DNA from: an uncultured Clostridia bacterium
GTDB taxonomy: Bacteria; Bacillota; Clostridia; Oscillospirales; Ruminococcaceae
Assembly: GCA_944387885.1 (NCBI GenBank)
Contig: CALXGR010000006.1
Span: 1-64,000 of the forward strand
Length of the DNA: 64,000 nt
Direction: 5' to 3'
A program made the position numbers and the translations under genes. This document shows, piece after piece, positions 31,462 to 40,219 of the stretch. The notes under the pieces were generated by a model. It did no database searches. It was not told where the DNA came from and saw only the letters and a list, made by a program, of their open reading frames with translations. Numbering within the stretch: the stretch's first letter is position 1; every line of letters starts with the position of its first letter.

Positions 31462-33849
31462 TTATTTCAGTTCCACCACGGTTACCCCGGTTTCGCCCTC
31501 GCCGTAACGGCCCAGGCGGAAAGATTTCACATGCTTGTTCCGGCGCAGAGCCGCCTGGATAGCGCTCCGCAGCACCCCGGTACCCTTCCCGTGAATGAGA
31601 TAGACCATGGTCTGGCCGCTGAGCATGGCGTGGTCAATGAACCGCTCCGCCTCCATGACTCCTTCTTCGGCAGCCATTCCCCGCAGGTCGATTTCCATGC
31701 CGGTCTGGCGGGAGCGGTCCAGCTGAACAGATCCGCCTGTCCGCTGGTGAGGAACCCGCTGTTTCTTTTCCTTGGGTTTCTCCTTCATCTTGTCAGGAGC
31801 ACAAAGATCGGAGAGTGCCACCTTTGTTTTGATAATTCCGGCCTGAACCTCCACCATTCCCTTGCTGTCAGGGAGGGATTTCACCACTGCCGCCTGATCC
31901 AGCTGGGCAATGACCACCTCCTGGCCGATCCGCACCTCTTTCAAAGGCACAAACTGACGGCGGGGAGCAGTGCCTGCCCCATGGGAAAGAAGTTTTTCGC
32001 TGTCCTTCCGGGCAATCTCTCGGGCCCGAGCTGCACGCTGGGCGGCGGACTGCTTTTCGTCCTTCTGGAGTTTTCTCAGTTCATCGGTGAGGGCGTAGGC
32101 CTCCGCCTCCACCTGCCGGGCCAACTGCCGGGCTTTTTCACGGGCAGCTTCCAGCTCGTTTTCACCCTGAGCAATCAGCTTATCCCGCTTTTCCCGGGCA
32201 GCTTCCAGGGCATCCTGTGCTTCCCGCTGAAGCCGTTCCGCCCGTTCCTGGCTGGCTTTCAGTTCCAATTTCAGGTCATCCAACTGGCTGAGCACTGCAT
32301 CCAGCCGCTTATCCTCCGCTGAGAGATGGACTCTGGCATTGTCAATGACTTCCATGGGAATTCCCAGCTTCTCGCTGATGAGGAAAGCGTTGGACTTTCC
32401 CGGAACGCCAATGCTCAGTTTATAGGTAGGCCGAAGGCTTTCCAAATCGAACTCACAGCTGGCATTGGTAACGCCGGGAGTCTCCAGAGCAAATACCTTC
32501 ATCTCCGCATAGTGGGTGGTAGCCATAATCAGTGCCCCCTGCTTGCGCAGCTGCTGGATGATGCTGACCGCCAAAGCTGCACCTTCTGCGGGGTCTGTAC
32601 CTGCCCCCAGCTCGTCCAGGAGCACCAAGCTTTCCCGGTCTGCCTGAGCCAGGATATTGGTGATTTTCCGCATATGCCCCGAGAAGGTGGAAAGGCTCTG
32701 CTCTATACTCTGCTCGTCCCCGATGTCCACCAGATACTGCTGGAATACGGCCACACTGCTGCTCTCATGGGCCGGAATCAAAAATCCGCACTGGGCCATG
32801 GCACAGAGAAGTCCTGCTGTTTTCAGGCTGACCGTCTTACCGCCGGTATTGGGGCCGGTGATCACCAGGGTATCATACTGGGTTCCCAGTTCAATGTCCA
32901 CCGGGACCACCCGGTCCTTGGGAATGAGGGGGTGCCGGGCCTTTTTCAGATTAAAAGTATGGTCGTAATTGACCTGGGGCATAAAAGCTCCCATATCCAA
33001 AGCCAGTCTTGCCTTTGCAAGCAGCTGGTCGATTTCCATCATGGCCTGATAGCTGAAGGTGAACTGAGGTTCAATCCCCGCCACCTGCCCCGACAAAGCG
33101 GTAAGGATCCGGGTGATTTCCTCCTGTTCCTGAGCCCGCAGCTGCATGATCTTGGCATTGGCTTCCACTACTGCGGTGGGTTCCACAAAGACAGTGGCTC
33201 CTGTGGAGGAGACATCGTGGATGATTCCTCCCACCTCACCCCGGTACTCTGCCCGGACCGGCACAACATACCGGCCATTTCTCAGGGATACCACTGCATC
33301 CTGAAGGAACTTGTTGGTGGTGGAATTTTTAATGATTTGGTCCAACTTGTCCCGGATGGAGTTCTCTACCTGACGAATCTTCCGGCGCAGGTCAGCCAGG
33401 GTAGCACTGGCGTGGTCGCTCATCTCTTCCGGAGAGATAATGCTGTCGCTGATCAGCTTTTCCAGCTGAGGCTGGGGGCTGAGAGAGAAGAAAAGATCAT
33501 CTGTGGGGAGCGGGCCATGTTCCGACAGTCCGTACCACTGGACCAGTCCCGCAAAGTTCCGGAGTACCCGGGCAATTTCCAGCAGTTCTCCCATGGAGAG
33601 AATTCCGCCTTTGACCGCATGGGCCACCACCCGGTCTGCTTCAATTACGGAGCCATACCGGGGACTGCCGTTCTTTAGCAGCAAGCTGTTGAGGGAATCG
33701 GTGCGGCTCAGTTCATACCGCACTTCGTCCACCTGGGTCAGGGGCTGTATTTGAGACAAAGTCTGGGCGGCCTGGCCGCAAACGCAGTACCCAGCCGCCT
33801 TGGCGATAATTTTATCCAGTTCCAGAGATTTTAAGTATTCTTGTTCCAT
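31462..33849 (-). CDS. mutS2: Endonuclease MutS2
   Basis: A MutS paralogue that lacks the mismatch-recognition domain; it suppresses recombination or acts in ribosome rescue in Bacillus. The 795 residues comprise clamp/lever helices, an ATPase with Walker A TGPNTGGKTVSLK (about 335) and LVLLDELGAGTDP (about 410), a long coiled coil (about 515-620), and a C-terminal Smr nuclease domain with DLRGMAAEEGVMEAERFID and HGKGTGVLRSAI. All domains are complete. It is the last gene of the phoH-era-recO-mutS2 cluster and has a strong terminator. Confidence 0.96.
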   Translation of the reverse strand: MEQEYLKSLELDKIIAKAAGYCVCGQAAQTLSQIQPLTQVDEVRYELSRTDSLNSLLLKNGSPRYGSVIEADRVVAHAVKGGILSMGELLEIARVLRNFAGLVQWYGLSEHGPLPTDDLFFSLSPQPQLEKLISDSIISPEEMSDHASATLADLRRKIRQVENSIRDKLDQIIKNSTTNKFLQDAVVSLRNGRYVVPVRAEYRGEVGGIIHDVSSTGATVFVEPTAVVEANAKIMQLRAQEQEEITRILTALSGQVAGIEPQFTFSYQAMMEIDQLLAKARLALDMGAFMPQVNYDHTFNLKKARHPLIPKDRVVPVDIELGTQYDTLVITGPNTGGKTVSLKTAGLLCAMAQCGFLIPAHESSSVAVFQQYLVDIGDEQSIEQSLSTFSGHMRKITNILAQADRESLVLLDELGAGTDPAEGAALAVSIIQQLRKQGALIMATTHYAEMKVFALETPGVTNASCEFDLESLRPTYKLSIGVPGKSNAFLISEKLGIPMEVIDNARVHLSAEDKRLDAVLSQLDDLKLELKASQERAERLQREAQDALEAAREKRDKLIAQGENELEAAREKARQLARQVEAEAYALTDELRKLQKDEKQSAAQRAARAREIARKDSEKLLSHGAGTAPRRQFVPLKEVRIGQEVVIAQLDQAAVVKSLPDSKGMVEVQAGIIKTKVALSDLCAPDKMKEKPKEKKQRVPHQRTGGSVQLDRSRQTGMEIDLRGMAAEEGVMEAERFIDHAMLSGQTMVYLIHGKGTGVLRSAIQAALRRNKHVKSFRLGRYGEGETGVTVVELK

Positions 33850-33870
33850 AGTTTCCTCGTTTGGTGGTTT

Positions 33871-34611
33871 TTACTGGACCGAGTGATAAAACCCCAGGCT
33901 TTTCACCGGTCGTTCCATCTGGTAGATGGTGTACTCCTCCGCCACCCGGCAGAGAAACGGAATGCTTTTTTCTTTCAGTTCAAAGGAGAAAATCTGGTCA
34001 TCTTCCATAAGGCAGATATACCGCAGGGCTTTCAGGGAACCCTGGTCCAGATTGGGCGTTTTATTTTCCCGGGCAGCGCAATCCCTGCAAAGCAGTTCTC
34101 CTCCCTGATATTCCAGGAGAAAGCCGTCTCCATCATACTTGTGGCAATCCCGGCAGCAAAGGAGCTGGGGCATATACCCGTTCAGGGTCATGGTCCTCAG
34201 CTCGTACACTGCTTTGATCTGCCACAAAGGCTTTTTCTGTTCGCTGATCAGGTAAAGGCTGTTCAGCAGAAGCCGCATCTGGCGGGGGGCCTCCTTCTCG
34301 GTAAGAGGGAGCAGGCTGGTCAATTCTGCCAGATAGGCAGCCAGCGCCATTCCCCCTACCGAAGCGCCGATACCGTGAAAAACCCGCTTTACCGTAGCCT
34401 GCTGAACAAACCAGGTATTCCGGCCGCTGGAAAGGGTGAACTCGGAATAGCAGAACAACCCGCAGCCGCTGAACAGCTTGCTTTTCAGCCGACGGCTTCC
34501 CCGGGCAGAGGCATTGATAATGCCCAGCTGAGGAGAAAGAATGGTGAGGATCTTATCCGCTTCCCCCACCTTCACTTCCCTCAGTACCAGTCCGTCCGTC
34601 ACCTGTTCCAT
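33871..34611 (-). CDS. recO: DNA repair protein RecO
   Basis: Loads RecA onto SSB-coated single-stranded DNA with RecR. The ATG at 34611 (MEQVTDGLVLREVK) matches the family N-terminus and has AAGGAG ten bases upstream. The protein is 246 residues, with an N-terminal OB fold, helical middle region and zinc motif CCRDCHKYDGDG...LLCRDC (about 145-175). The first 59 bases of the gene overlap the yqzL gene in another frame. Its partner RecR is encoded at 53.0-53.6 kb. Confidence 0.94.
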   Translation of the reverse strand: MEQVTDGLVLREVKVGEADKILTILSPQLGIINASARGSRRLKSKLFSGCGLFCYSEFTLSSGRNTWFVQQATVKRVFHGIGASVGGMALAAYLAELTSLLPLTEKEAPRQMRLLLNSLYLISEQKKPLWQIKAVYELRTMTLNGYMPQLLCCRDCHKYDGDGFLLEYQGGELLCRDCAARENKTPNLDQGSLKALRYICLMEDDQIFSFELKEKSIPFLCRVAEEYTIYQMERPVKSLGFYHSVQ

Positions 34612-34717
34612 CCTGCTGCTCCTTGCCGTCAGCGCTCCGCTGCGCCTGCTTATAATCCAGGTATTCCTGTACCCCTCCCGTGGAGACAAAGGCCTGCCAG
34701 CCGCCTTCCGTTCCCAT
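34553..34717 (-). CDS. YqzL-like small protein between era and recO
   Basis: A 54-codon frame starting at the ATG at 34717, with GAGGTG about 8 bases upstream. The N-terminal part reads W-QAFVSTGGVQEYLDYKQ. This resembles the YqzL family (W-x-x-F-x-x-T-G-x-x-x-x-Y-L), short proteins found between era and recO in Bacillota. The C-terminal half is a low-complexity Gly/Glu-rich tail (GTEGSEGGGSG). It overlaps recO by 59 bases in a different reading frame, so the tail may simply follow from the recO sequence constraint. Function is unknown. Position and the N-terminal pattern support a real gene. Confidence 0.7.
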   Translation of the reverse strand: MGTEGGWQAFVSTGGVQEYLDYKQAQRSADGKEQQDGTGDGRTGTEGSEGGGSG

Positions 34718-34794
34718 GAAAAACACCTCGCTTCAAGGTTACTGTTCCCCTATTTTAGCAAGGTATCAGCGGAAATGTTGTCCAATTCGGGAGC

Positions 34795-35715
34795 TCAGTT
34801 TTGTCTGAAGCCGAAATCGTTCAGGTTAAAGTCACTGTCCCGCCAGTCTTCCTTCACCTTGACCCAGCATTGCAGATTGACCTTGGCTCCCAGGAAATCC
34901 TCACACTCCACCCGGGCCTGGCTGGCAATCTTTTTCAGCATCTGTCCGCCTTTTCCGATAATCATGCCCTTATGGCTTTTCCGCTCACAATAAATATTTA
35001 CATCAATGTCAATGATATTCTTGTCCTGCCGTTCCTTGAACCGCTCCACGGTCACGGCGATTCCGTGAGGAATCTCATCCCGCAGGTTGAGCAGGGCCTT
35101 TTCTCGGATAATCTCGCTGACCAGGGCCTTTTCCGGCATATCGGTGTAAGCATCATCCGGGAAATAATGGGGACCCTTTTCGCCATGAGGTTCCAAAATA
35201 GCAAACAGTTCCTGGCAGTTCCTGTTTTCCTTTACAGAAATATCCACCACATCCCGGAACACACCCAGACCCTTTAGAAGGCTGCGCCGTTCTTCCAGAT
35301 CCTGGGGCTGTTTCAGGGTATCGGTCTTATTGATGACCCCATAGGCAGGCAGTTTGGACTGCTTCAGCTGCTCCACCAAAGCCAGTTCTGACTCATTCAG
35401 TTCCCCATAAGGCTCAAAGAGCATGAGGCAGACATCCACCTCAGCCAGACTGCCGGTGGAAGCCTGGGTCATCCGTTCTCCCAGTTTGGTCCGTGCCTTA
35501 TGAATACCGGGCGTGTCCATAAAGACGTACTGCACCGGTCCTTTGGTAATGACACCGGTGATTCGGGTCCGAGTGGTTTGGGGCTTGGAGGTGACAATGG
35601 CCACCTTTTCCCCCACCAGACAGTTGGTCAGGCTGGATTTTCCCACATTGGGACGGCCCACCAGGGCCACAAATACACTTGAAGTTTCCAATGGCTTTTC
35701 CGTTCCTTTTATCAA
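34795..35715 (-). CDS. era: GTPase Era
   Basis: A ribosome-assembly GTPase that binds the 3' end of 16S rRNA. The 306 residues contain G1 GRPNVGKSS (about 19), G3 DTPGIHKARTKLG, G4 NKTD (about 129) and a C-terminal KH domain with CERKSHKGMIIGKGGQMLKK. It overlaps ybeY by 4 bases at its start and is followed by yqzL and recO. dgkA and cdd, which lie between ybeY and era in Bacillus, are missing. Confidence 0.97.
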   Translation of the reverse strand: MIKGTEKPLETSSVFVALVGRPNVGKSSLTNCLVGEKVAIVTSKPQTTRTRITGVITKGPVQYVFMDTPGIHKARTKLGERMTQASTGSLAEVDVCLMLFEPYGELNESELALVEQLKQSKLPAYGVINKTDTLKQPQDLEERRSLLKGLGVFRDVVDISVKENRNCQELFAILEPHGEKGPHYFPDDAYTDMPEKALVSEIIREKALLNLRDEIPHGIAVTVERFKERQDKNIIDIDVNIYCERKSHKGMIIGKGGQMLKKIASQARVECEDFLGAKVNLQCWVKVKEDWRDSDFNLNDFGFRQN

Positions 35716-36209
35716 TCTTCCACGGTGTAGGAGACAGTCCGGGGCAGTCCCAGCTGAATCAGAACCGCCTCCTCCTTTTCCCGCATACGGACAGCCTCCA
35801 AGCCGCCGTTCTCATGGTCGTATCCCAGCAGATGAAGCATGGAGTGAACCGTCAGGAAGGCCACCTCCCGCTGGAGGGAATGGCCGTAAAGCTGGGCCTG
35901 CTCCATAGCCTTTTCCATGCTGATGACCACATCTCCCAGCAGCTTGCAGCCGGTGGTCACATCAATATCATATTTTCCATCCTGGCCCAGAGGGAAGCTG
36001 AGCACATCGGTGGGCATAGGCTTATTCCGGTACTGATTGTTCAGTTCTGCAATACGGGCATTATCCACAAAGGTCACACTGATTTCGGCAGGGCCCTCAA
36101 AATGCTCGAACTCCAGAACGGCATTGCAGCTGCGGCGAATCAGAATCCGCAATCCAGACGGGATTTTTACTGCTTTCTGTGCGTTGGTAATCAAAACTTT
36201 GTTAGACAT
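35712..36209 (-). CDS. ybeY: rRNA maturation endoribonuclease YbeY
   Basis: A single-strand endoribonuclease in 16S rRNA 3'-end maturation and ribosome quality control. The ATG at 36209 has AAGGGGTGA upstream; a TTG two codons earlier is possible but less likely. The 165-residue protein has the zinc motif HSMLHLLGYDHE (HxxxHxxxxxH, about residues 118-129). It is between phoH and era, the standard neighbourhood, and Era and YbeY cooperate in 16S processing. Confidence 0.95.
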   Translation of the reverse strand: MSNKVLITNAQKAVKIPSGLRILIRRSCNAVLEFEHFEGPAEISVTFVDNARIAELNNQYRNKPMPTDVLSFPLGQDGKYDIDVTTGCKLLGDVVISMEKAMEQAQLYGHSLQREVAFLTVHSMLHLLGYDHENGGLEAVRMREKEEAVLIQLGLPRTVSYTVED

Positions 36210-36229
36210 TGCCAATTCACCCCTTATGT

Positions 36230-37225
36230 TTATTTAGTTTCCTGTTCCTTTTTCTCCCGATACTTTTCCTGCCTGCGGGCATTTGCCCGGTCGTAGGCCT
36301 TTACGATCTGCTGCACCAGACGATGGCGCACCACATCTTTCTCACTGAAATAGATTTGAGAGATTCCTTCAATCCCTTTCAGCACCGCCAAAGCATCGAT
36401 AAGACCGCTTTTACTCTTGTCCGGCAGATCGATCTGGGTCACATCTCCGGTGACCACCACCTTGCTTCCGTTTCCCATGCGGGTAAGAAACATTTTCATC
36501 TGTTCCGGGCTGGTGTTCTGGGCCTCATCCAATATAATGAAGGCATTGTCCAGGGTCCGGCCACGCATATAGGCCAGGGGAGCCACCTCAATGGTCTGCT
36601 TTTCCAGCAGCCGCTGGAAAGTCTCCGCTCCCAGCATATCGTAGAGTCCGTCATAGAGAGGCCGCAGATAGGGGTCCACCTTGGTCTGGAGGTCTCCGGG
36701 CAGAAATCCCAGTTTTTCCCCTGCTTCCACTGCGGGACGGGTGAGGATGATCCTGTCCACGTCCTTGGCTTTGAACGCCTTCACGGCCATGGCTACTGCC
36801 AGATAAGTTTTACCGGTACCGGCAGGGCCCACCCCAAAGGTAATGGAGTTTTTTCGGATGGCTTCCAGGTATTCCTTTTGTCCCAGTGTCTTGGGCCGGA
36901 CCGGCCTTCCTTTGGCGGTAACGGCTACGAAATCACTGCTCAGTTCCTGAACCCGTTTATCCTCTCCTGCCTGGGCCAGCCCAATGCAGTACCGTACCGT
37001 CTGTTCTTCCAGTGGGATATGATTTTCCATCATGGAAAGCATGGCTTCCAGAGCTTTAGAGGCCAGCTCCACCTGGTCATCTTCCCCAAACAGCTTGACT
37101 GCTGTTCCCCGACAAACCGCCGTAATATTAAACTCCTTTTCCAGCAGCCGGATGTTCTCATCATGGTTGCCAAAGACCACCGCAGCCAGTTCCAGGCTGT
37201 CCATCTCCATCAATTTTTCTGCCAA
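36230..37225 (-). CDS. PhoH-like ATPase
   Basis: A 331-residue PhoH family P-loop ATPase with Walker A GPAGTGKTYLAVAM (about 140) and Walker B FIILDEAQN (about 238), preceded by a KH-like N-terminal segment. PhoH proteins are predicted RNA-associated ATPases, and the phoH-ybeY pairing is conserved widely. The start is uncertain: TTG at 37225 fits the family length, while ATG at 37210 is an alternative. Upstream an extended -10 promoter (TGCTATAAT, 37294-37286) is visible. Confidence 0.92.
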   Translation of the reverse strand: MAEKLMEMDSLELAAVVFGNHDENIRLLEKEFNITAVCRGTAVKLFGEDDQVELASKALEAMLSMMENHIPLEEQTVRYCIGLAQAGEDKRVQELSSDFVAVTAKGRPVRPKTLGQKEYLEAIRKNSITFGVGPAGTGKTYLAVAMAVKAFKAKDVDRIILTRPAVEAGEKLGFLPGDLQTKVDPYLRPLYDGLYDMLGAETFQRLLEKQTIEVAPLAYMRGRTLDNAFIILDEAQNTSPEQMKMFLTRMGNGSKVVVTGDVTQIDLPDKSKSGLIDALAVLKGIEGISQIYFSEKDVVRHRLVQQIVKAYDRANARRQEKYREKKEQETK

Positions 37226-37285
37226 TGGACCTTCATTCCTCCCCGTAAAATCACAGAATAACCCTATTGTGGAAATATACTGTTA

Positions 37286-37294
37286 TTATAGCAC
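37286..37294 (-). promoter_or_regulatory. Extended -10 promoter for phoH operon
   Basis: TGC-TATAAT on the minus strand, about 61 bases upstream of the phoH start, with no good -35 box. Extended -10 promoters often work without one. Confidence 0.5.
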
Positions 37295-37341
37295 AAAATT
37301 TTCAAATAGCTACTGGACAGGTTCAACAAAATTTTTTCGTA

Positions 37342-38514
37342 TCACTCTACAGGTGTTTCTATTACAGGAGCTGTCTGGGAAGGGCGGGCAATATTGGCTT
37401 TTGCTTTCACCGTCCATCGATAGTGCAAAACACCATCCTCCAATTCCTGATCTGCCTCCTCGGCCAAAATCTGAGCATCCGGGAACTCCTCCAATAGTTG
37501 GTTGACACACTGATATCGGGCGAACTCTGCCGCCGTTTCAGGGGAAATCTGAAAGGTCTTTTCCTCGTATTGGGGATACCAGGTAGTGACCAGGGTCCCG
37601 GGCAGAGCCAGCCCCCAAAGATTGAGCGGCTGGTATTCTGTCCACCCTTCCCCCTCTTCTTCCTGTCCCGAAAGAGTCAGATAAAAATCTCCCACCCACA
37701 GCCTGATCCAGTCTGATATTCCCGGCTGTGCCAGGCTGGCCGTGTATTTCAGCGGCTGCTCCCAGGTATACTCCCGGCTGAACTCTGCGACGACCTGTCC
37801 GTAGGTTTCCTGCCATACCGGCTGGCCATCATGATCCAACTTATAACATGAAACCAACACCTGTCCCTGGGTTACCTCATCCCCCACCCGGGTCTGTGTA
37901 AATCCCAGCGATACATCTTGGGAGCGAATTACTCCATCCACTGCTGCAATCAGATCCCACTGATTGGACTGAGGGAAAGTTCTTTCCTCCATGGCAGAGG
38001 TACACTCTGCCGTCAGTCGGCCATCCACAAAATTGAGACTGACCCAGCCGAATGCATCTGTCTGGGACATAAGTTCCTGTTCCGCCTGCCGTAGTTTTTC
38101 CTGGGTGGCCAGCTGCCCTTCCTGCAGGCCGTTCTCCAGAAGTTTTTCCTCCACCAATGCTTTTTGTTCCGGTGTAAAGTCAAGATACTCTACACTCCAG
38201 ACCAAGTTTCCCGTCAACTGGATTGCAGCTAAAAACAGCACCGGTCCAAGAAGAAGTCCCAATCGACTGTGATAAGGCGCAAGCCATCTGCCTGGACCTC
38301 TGACCCTAAGTATTTTTATCTGAGCATTCCGTTTGAGTGCAGTCTTTTCAATCGCCTCGTATTGACGTCGGGAAATCCAGGCAGTGAATCCTCCCATACA
38401 AGGGCGAATCCATCCCAGCCTCCCCCCCGTTTTGTTCCAGTCCCAAAGGACCCGTTCGGCCTGGCTTCCGGTTACCGATACCTGGACTCTGTCCAGCCGC
38501 TCCTCCCATTTCAT
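37342..38514 (-). CDS. yqfD: Sporulation protein YqfD
   Basis: A 390-residue membrane protein of the YqfD family, expressed under SigE in Bacillus. The ATG at 38514 has GGAGGAGAAGGA directly upstream. A short N-terminal domain precedes a membrane helix at about residues 90-112 (LGLLLGPVLFLAAIQLTGNLV). A large domain of about 275 residues follows, which should be on the far side of the membrane. Family blocks include SLNFVDGRLT and GDEVTQGQVLVS. It overlaps yqfC by 4 bases. The frame remains open far upstream, but that part is the complement of ylbJ and is not coding. Confidence 0.9.
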   Translation of the reverse strand: MKWEERLDRVQVSVTGSQAERVLWDWNKTGGRLGWIRPCMGGFTAWISRRQYEAIEKTALKRNAQIKILRVRGPGRWLAPYHSRLGLLLGPVLFLAAIQLTGNLVWSVEYLDFTPEQKALVEEKLLENGLQEGQLATQEKLRQAEQELMSQTDAFGWVSLNFVDGRLTAECTSAMEERTFPQSNQWDLIAAVDGVIRSQDVSLGFTQTRVGDEVTQGQVLVSCYKLDHDGQPVWQETYGQVVAEFSREYTWEQPLKYTASLAQPGISDWIRLWVGDFYLTLSGQEEEGEGWTEYQPLNLWGLALPGTLVTTWYPQYEEKTFQISPETAAEFARYQCVNQLLEEFPDAQILAEEADQELEDGVLHYRWTVKAKANIARPSQTAPVIETPVE

Positions 38515-38828
38515 TCCTTCTCCTCCTTGGGGGAGAATTCTGCCCGTTTCAATGCTCCCTCCATGACCGCTTGTCTGCCTTCCAGGGCACGAATGGTAAG
38601 ATTGTCCCCGTACAGGTCCATCTTCCAGCTTCCCATATCCAGGCAGAGATGCCCTTCCTGAATTTCCAGAACTCTCCGGCATCCCTGTATTTCCACCAGC
38701 CGCCGCCCGGTAATGTGGGCCGCTGTCTGACTGTAAAAATTTTTCGGAGGCTGGGCCAGGAGCGCCCTTATTCCCCGTCGTTTTTTTCCTTGTCTCTCCA
38801 CCCCGCACCTCCGCTGAGGGGATATCAT
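38511..38828 (-). CDS. yqfC: YabP/YqfC family sporulation protein
   Basis: A 105-residue protein of the YabP/YqfC family with HITGRRLVEIQGCRRVLEI and GDNLTIRALEG. These form a small beta-rich fold seen in YabP (SigG/SigE regulon) and YqfC. It is translationally coupled to yqfD. The start may be the ATG at 38828 (AGGGGAT upstream) or a GTG at 38801 (CGGAGGTG upstream). The promoter must lie in the 46 bases shared with ylbJ. Confidence 0.85.
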   Translation of the reverse strand: MISPQRRCGVERQGKKRRGIRALLAQPPKNFYSQTAAHITGRRLVEIQGCRRVLEIQEGHLCLDMGSWKMDLYGDNLTIRALEGRQAVMEGALKRAEFSPKEEKE

Positions 38829-38843
38829 GGAATCCCCTGATCA

Positions 38844-38859
38844 CTCCATATATATGGAG
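38844..38859. repeat. Perfect 16-bp palindrome between yqfC and ylbJ
   Basis: CTCCATATATATGGAG reads identically on both strands, centred in the 46-bp divergent gap. CATATATA on either strand resembles a SigE -10 box (CATACAHT). It could be an operator or overlapping divergent promoters. Confidence 0.5.
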
Positions 38860-38874
38860 AAGGAGGGAAACATT

Positions 38875-39915
38875 ATGATTCAGATGATTTATGCCGCAGC
38901 CTTGGGCGGGCTGATGATTCTTCTCTTGGCCTTTCCCCAGGCTGCTTCCCAAGGAGCCATCCAAGCCCTGGAACTCTGTGTTCACCAGCTTATCCCGGCC
39001 CTTTTCCCCTTTTTTGTAGTAAGCAGTCTTTTGGTACGGCTTCCTGCCTGGTCCAAAGCAACCGGTTTTCTCCGTCCCCTTACCCGGGCCATGGGCATTG
39101 CTTCCCCTCAGGCTCCACTCATTCTCATTCTTTCCTGGCTTGGCGGCTATGGAGTCTCCGCTCAATCCATCCGTGATGGAATTCGCCAAGGCAGTCTTAC
39201 CCCCGAGGAAGGCGCCCGGCTGCTGGTGCTGGGCTGCACCTCCAGTCCTGGCTTTACCATCGGAAGTGTGGGAGCCCTTATGCTGGGATCCCCTTTTCTG
39301 GGACGGCTTTTATTTGTTGCCGGACTGGGAGCCAACCTGGCCACCTGCCTTCTGCTCCGGCTCTTTCTTGGCAAGGCGAAAAGCAGCACAACTATTCTAA
39401 AGCCTTCCTCCGACGCTCTCGATGTTTCTTCTGCTATTACTACAGGCGTAACCAGCTGCCTTTCCGTCTGTGGGAGTGTGATTTTCTTTCGGGTGCTCTG
39501 GCAGCTGGCTCAGGAGCTTTTTTCCCTTTCCCCCACCGGTCAGGCCATTTTAGGCTCTCTTCTGGAGGTGACCAGCGGCTGTTCTCTTATGGCGGCCCTT
39601 CCCTGGCCGGAAGGCTGCTGCGCCGCTTTAAGTCTCCTGGGCGGCTCCGTCTTTCTGCAAATTGCCGGGCTGGCCCAGGGAAGCTGCTCTGTCCGCTTAC
39701 TTCTTTTGACCCGCCCTGTCCATCTTCTCTTCAGTCTCACTTTCTTTCGGATAGGCATGCATCTTTTTCCCTCTGCCAGCCAGGTATACAGCAGCTTTGC
39801 GCCCCGATTGATTCTTACTTCCCGCAATCCCCCTGATTTAGCCTTCTGGCTTTTTCTGCTGGCTTGCCTTGCACTAAAGACCCTTTCCGGTGGAAAGAGA
39901 AAAAAGTCCTCCTGA
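38875..39915 (+). CDS. YlbJ-like sporulation integral membrane protein
   Basis: A 346-residue multi-pass membrane protein with about eight helices, the nucleoside-recognition/gate-domain type of the YlbJ family. The ATG at 38875 has AAGGAGGG nine bases upstream. Family blocks are CVHQLIPALFPFFVVSSLL, LGGYGVSAQSIRDG and CTSSPGFTIGSVG. YlbJ is under SigE control in Bacillus and is needed for heat-resistant spores. It is divergent from yqfC-yqfD, so a shared SigE control region is likely. Specific transport substrate is unknown. Confidence 0.88.
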   Translation: MIQMIYAAALGGLMILLLAFPQAASQGAIQALELCVHQLIPALFPFFVVSSLLVRLPAWSKATGFLRPLTRAMGIASPQAPLILILSWLGGYGVSAQSIRDGIRQGSLTPEEGARLLVLGCTSSPGFTIGSVGALMLGSPFLGRLLFVAGLGANLATCLLLRLFLGKAKSSTTILKPSSDALDVSSAITTGVTSCLSVCGSVIFFRVLWQLAQELFSLSPTGQAILGSLLEVTSGCSLMAALPWPEGCCAALSLLGGSVFLQIAGLAQGSCSVRLLLLTRPVHLLFSLTFFRIGMHLFPSASQVYSSFAPRLILTSRNPPDLAFWLFLLACLALKTLSGGKRKKSS

Positions 39916-39918
39916 TTT

Positions 39919-39984
39919 TTGTAAAGGAACCTTGACATTTTGTCGAACTTGGTGTATCTTATAATTGTAAAGGAACCTTTACAA
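39919..39984 (+). promoter_or_regulatory. Promoter with two operator copies for the XRE gene
   Basis: TTGACA (39932-39937) and TATCTT (39955-39960) have a 17-base spacer. TTGTAAAGGAACCTTTACAA at 39965-39984 has perfect 9-base arms. A near copy, TTGTAAAGGAACCTTGACA, overlaps the -35 box at 39919-39937. Two operators bracketing the promoter suggest autorepression by the downstream regulator. Confidence 0.75.
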
Positions 39985-39997
39985 TTTTGAGGAGGTG

Positions 39998-40219
39998 ATG
40001 GCTACGCAGAATCGGGTAGAAGAGCTGCGGAAGGCCCGTGGTTTGAATCAGGAAGAGTTTGCAAAGGCCCTGCGGGTCTCCCGGCAAACGGTCAGTGCCA
40101 TTGAAAACGGAAAGTACAATCCCTCCCTGGAATTGGCATTTATCATCTCAGATTTTTTTGAACTGTCTATTGAGGAAATTTTCATCCGGGAAAGGAGCAA
40201 TCAAAATGAAACGAAGTGA
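39998..40219 (+). CDS. XRE-family helix-turn-helix regulator
   Basis: A 73-residue small XRE regulator of the YozG-like group. The helix-turn-helix is NQEEFAKALRVSRQTVSAIENGKYNPSLE (residues about 17-45), then LAFIISDFFELSIEEIF as the dimer segment. ATG at 39998 follows GAGGAGGTG. It overlaps the next gene by 14 bases. Two copies of a perfect dyad lie around its promoter, so it probably represses its own operon. This pairing of a short XRE protein with a small membrane protein is frequent in Bacillota and often responds to envelope or antibiotic stress, but the signal here is unknown. Confidence 0.9.
   Translation: MATQNRVEELRKARGLNQEEFAKALRVSRQTVSAIENGKYNPSLELAFIISDFFELSIEEIFIRERSNQNETK

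Noticed and set aside
38515-39189. Upstream extension of yqfD across yqfC and ylbJ
   Set aside because: The family start and the ribosome binding site at 38514 fit. The extension lies opposite ylbJ and inside yqfC.
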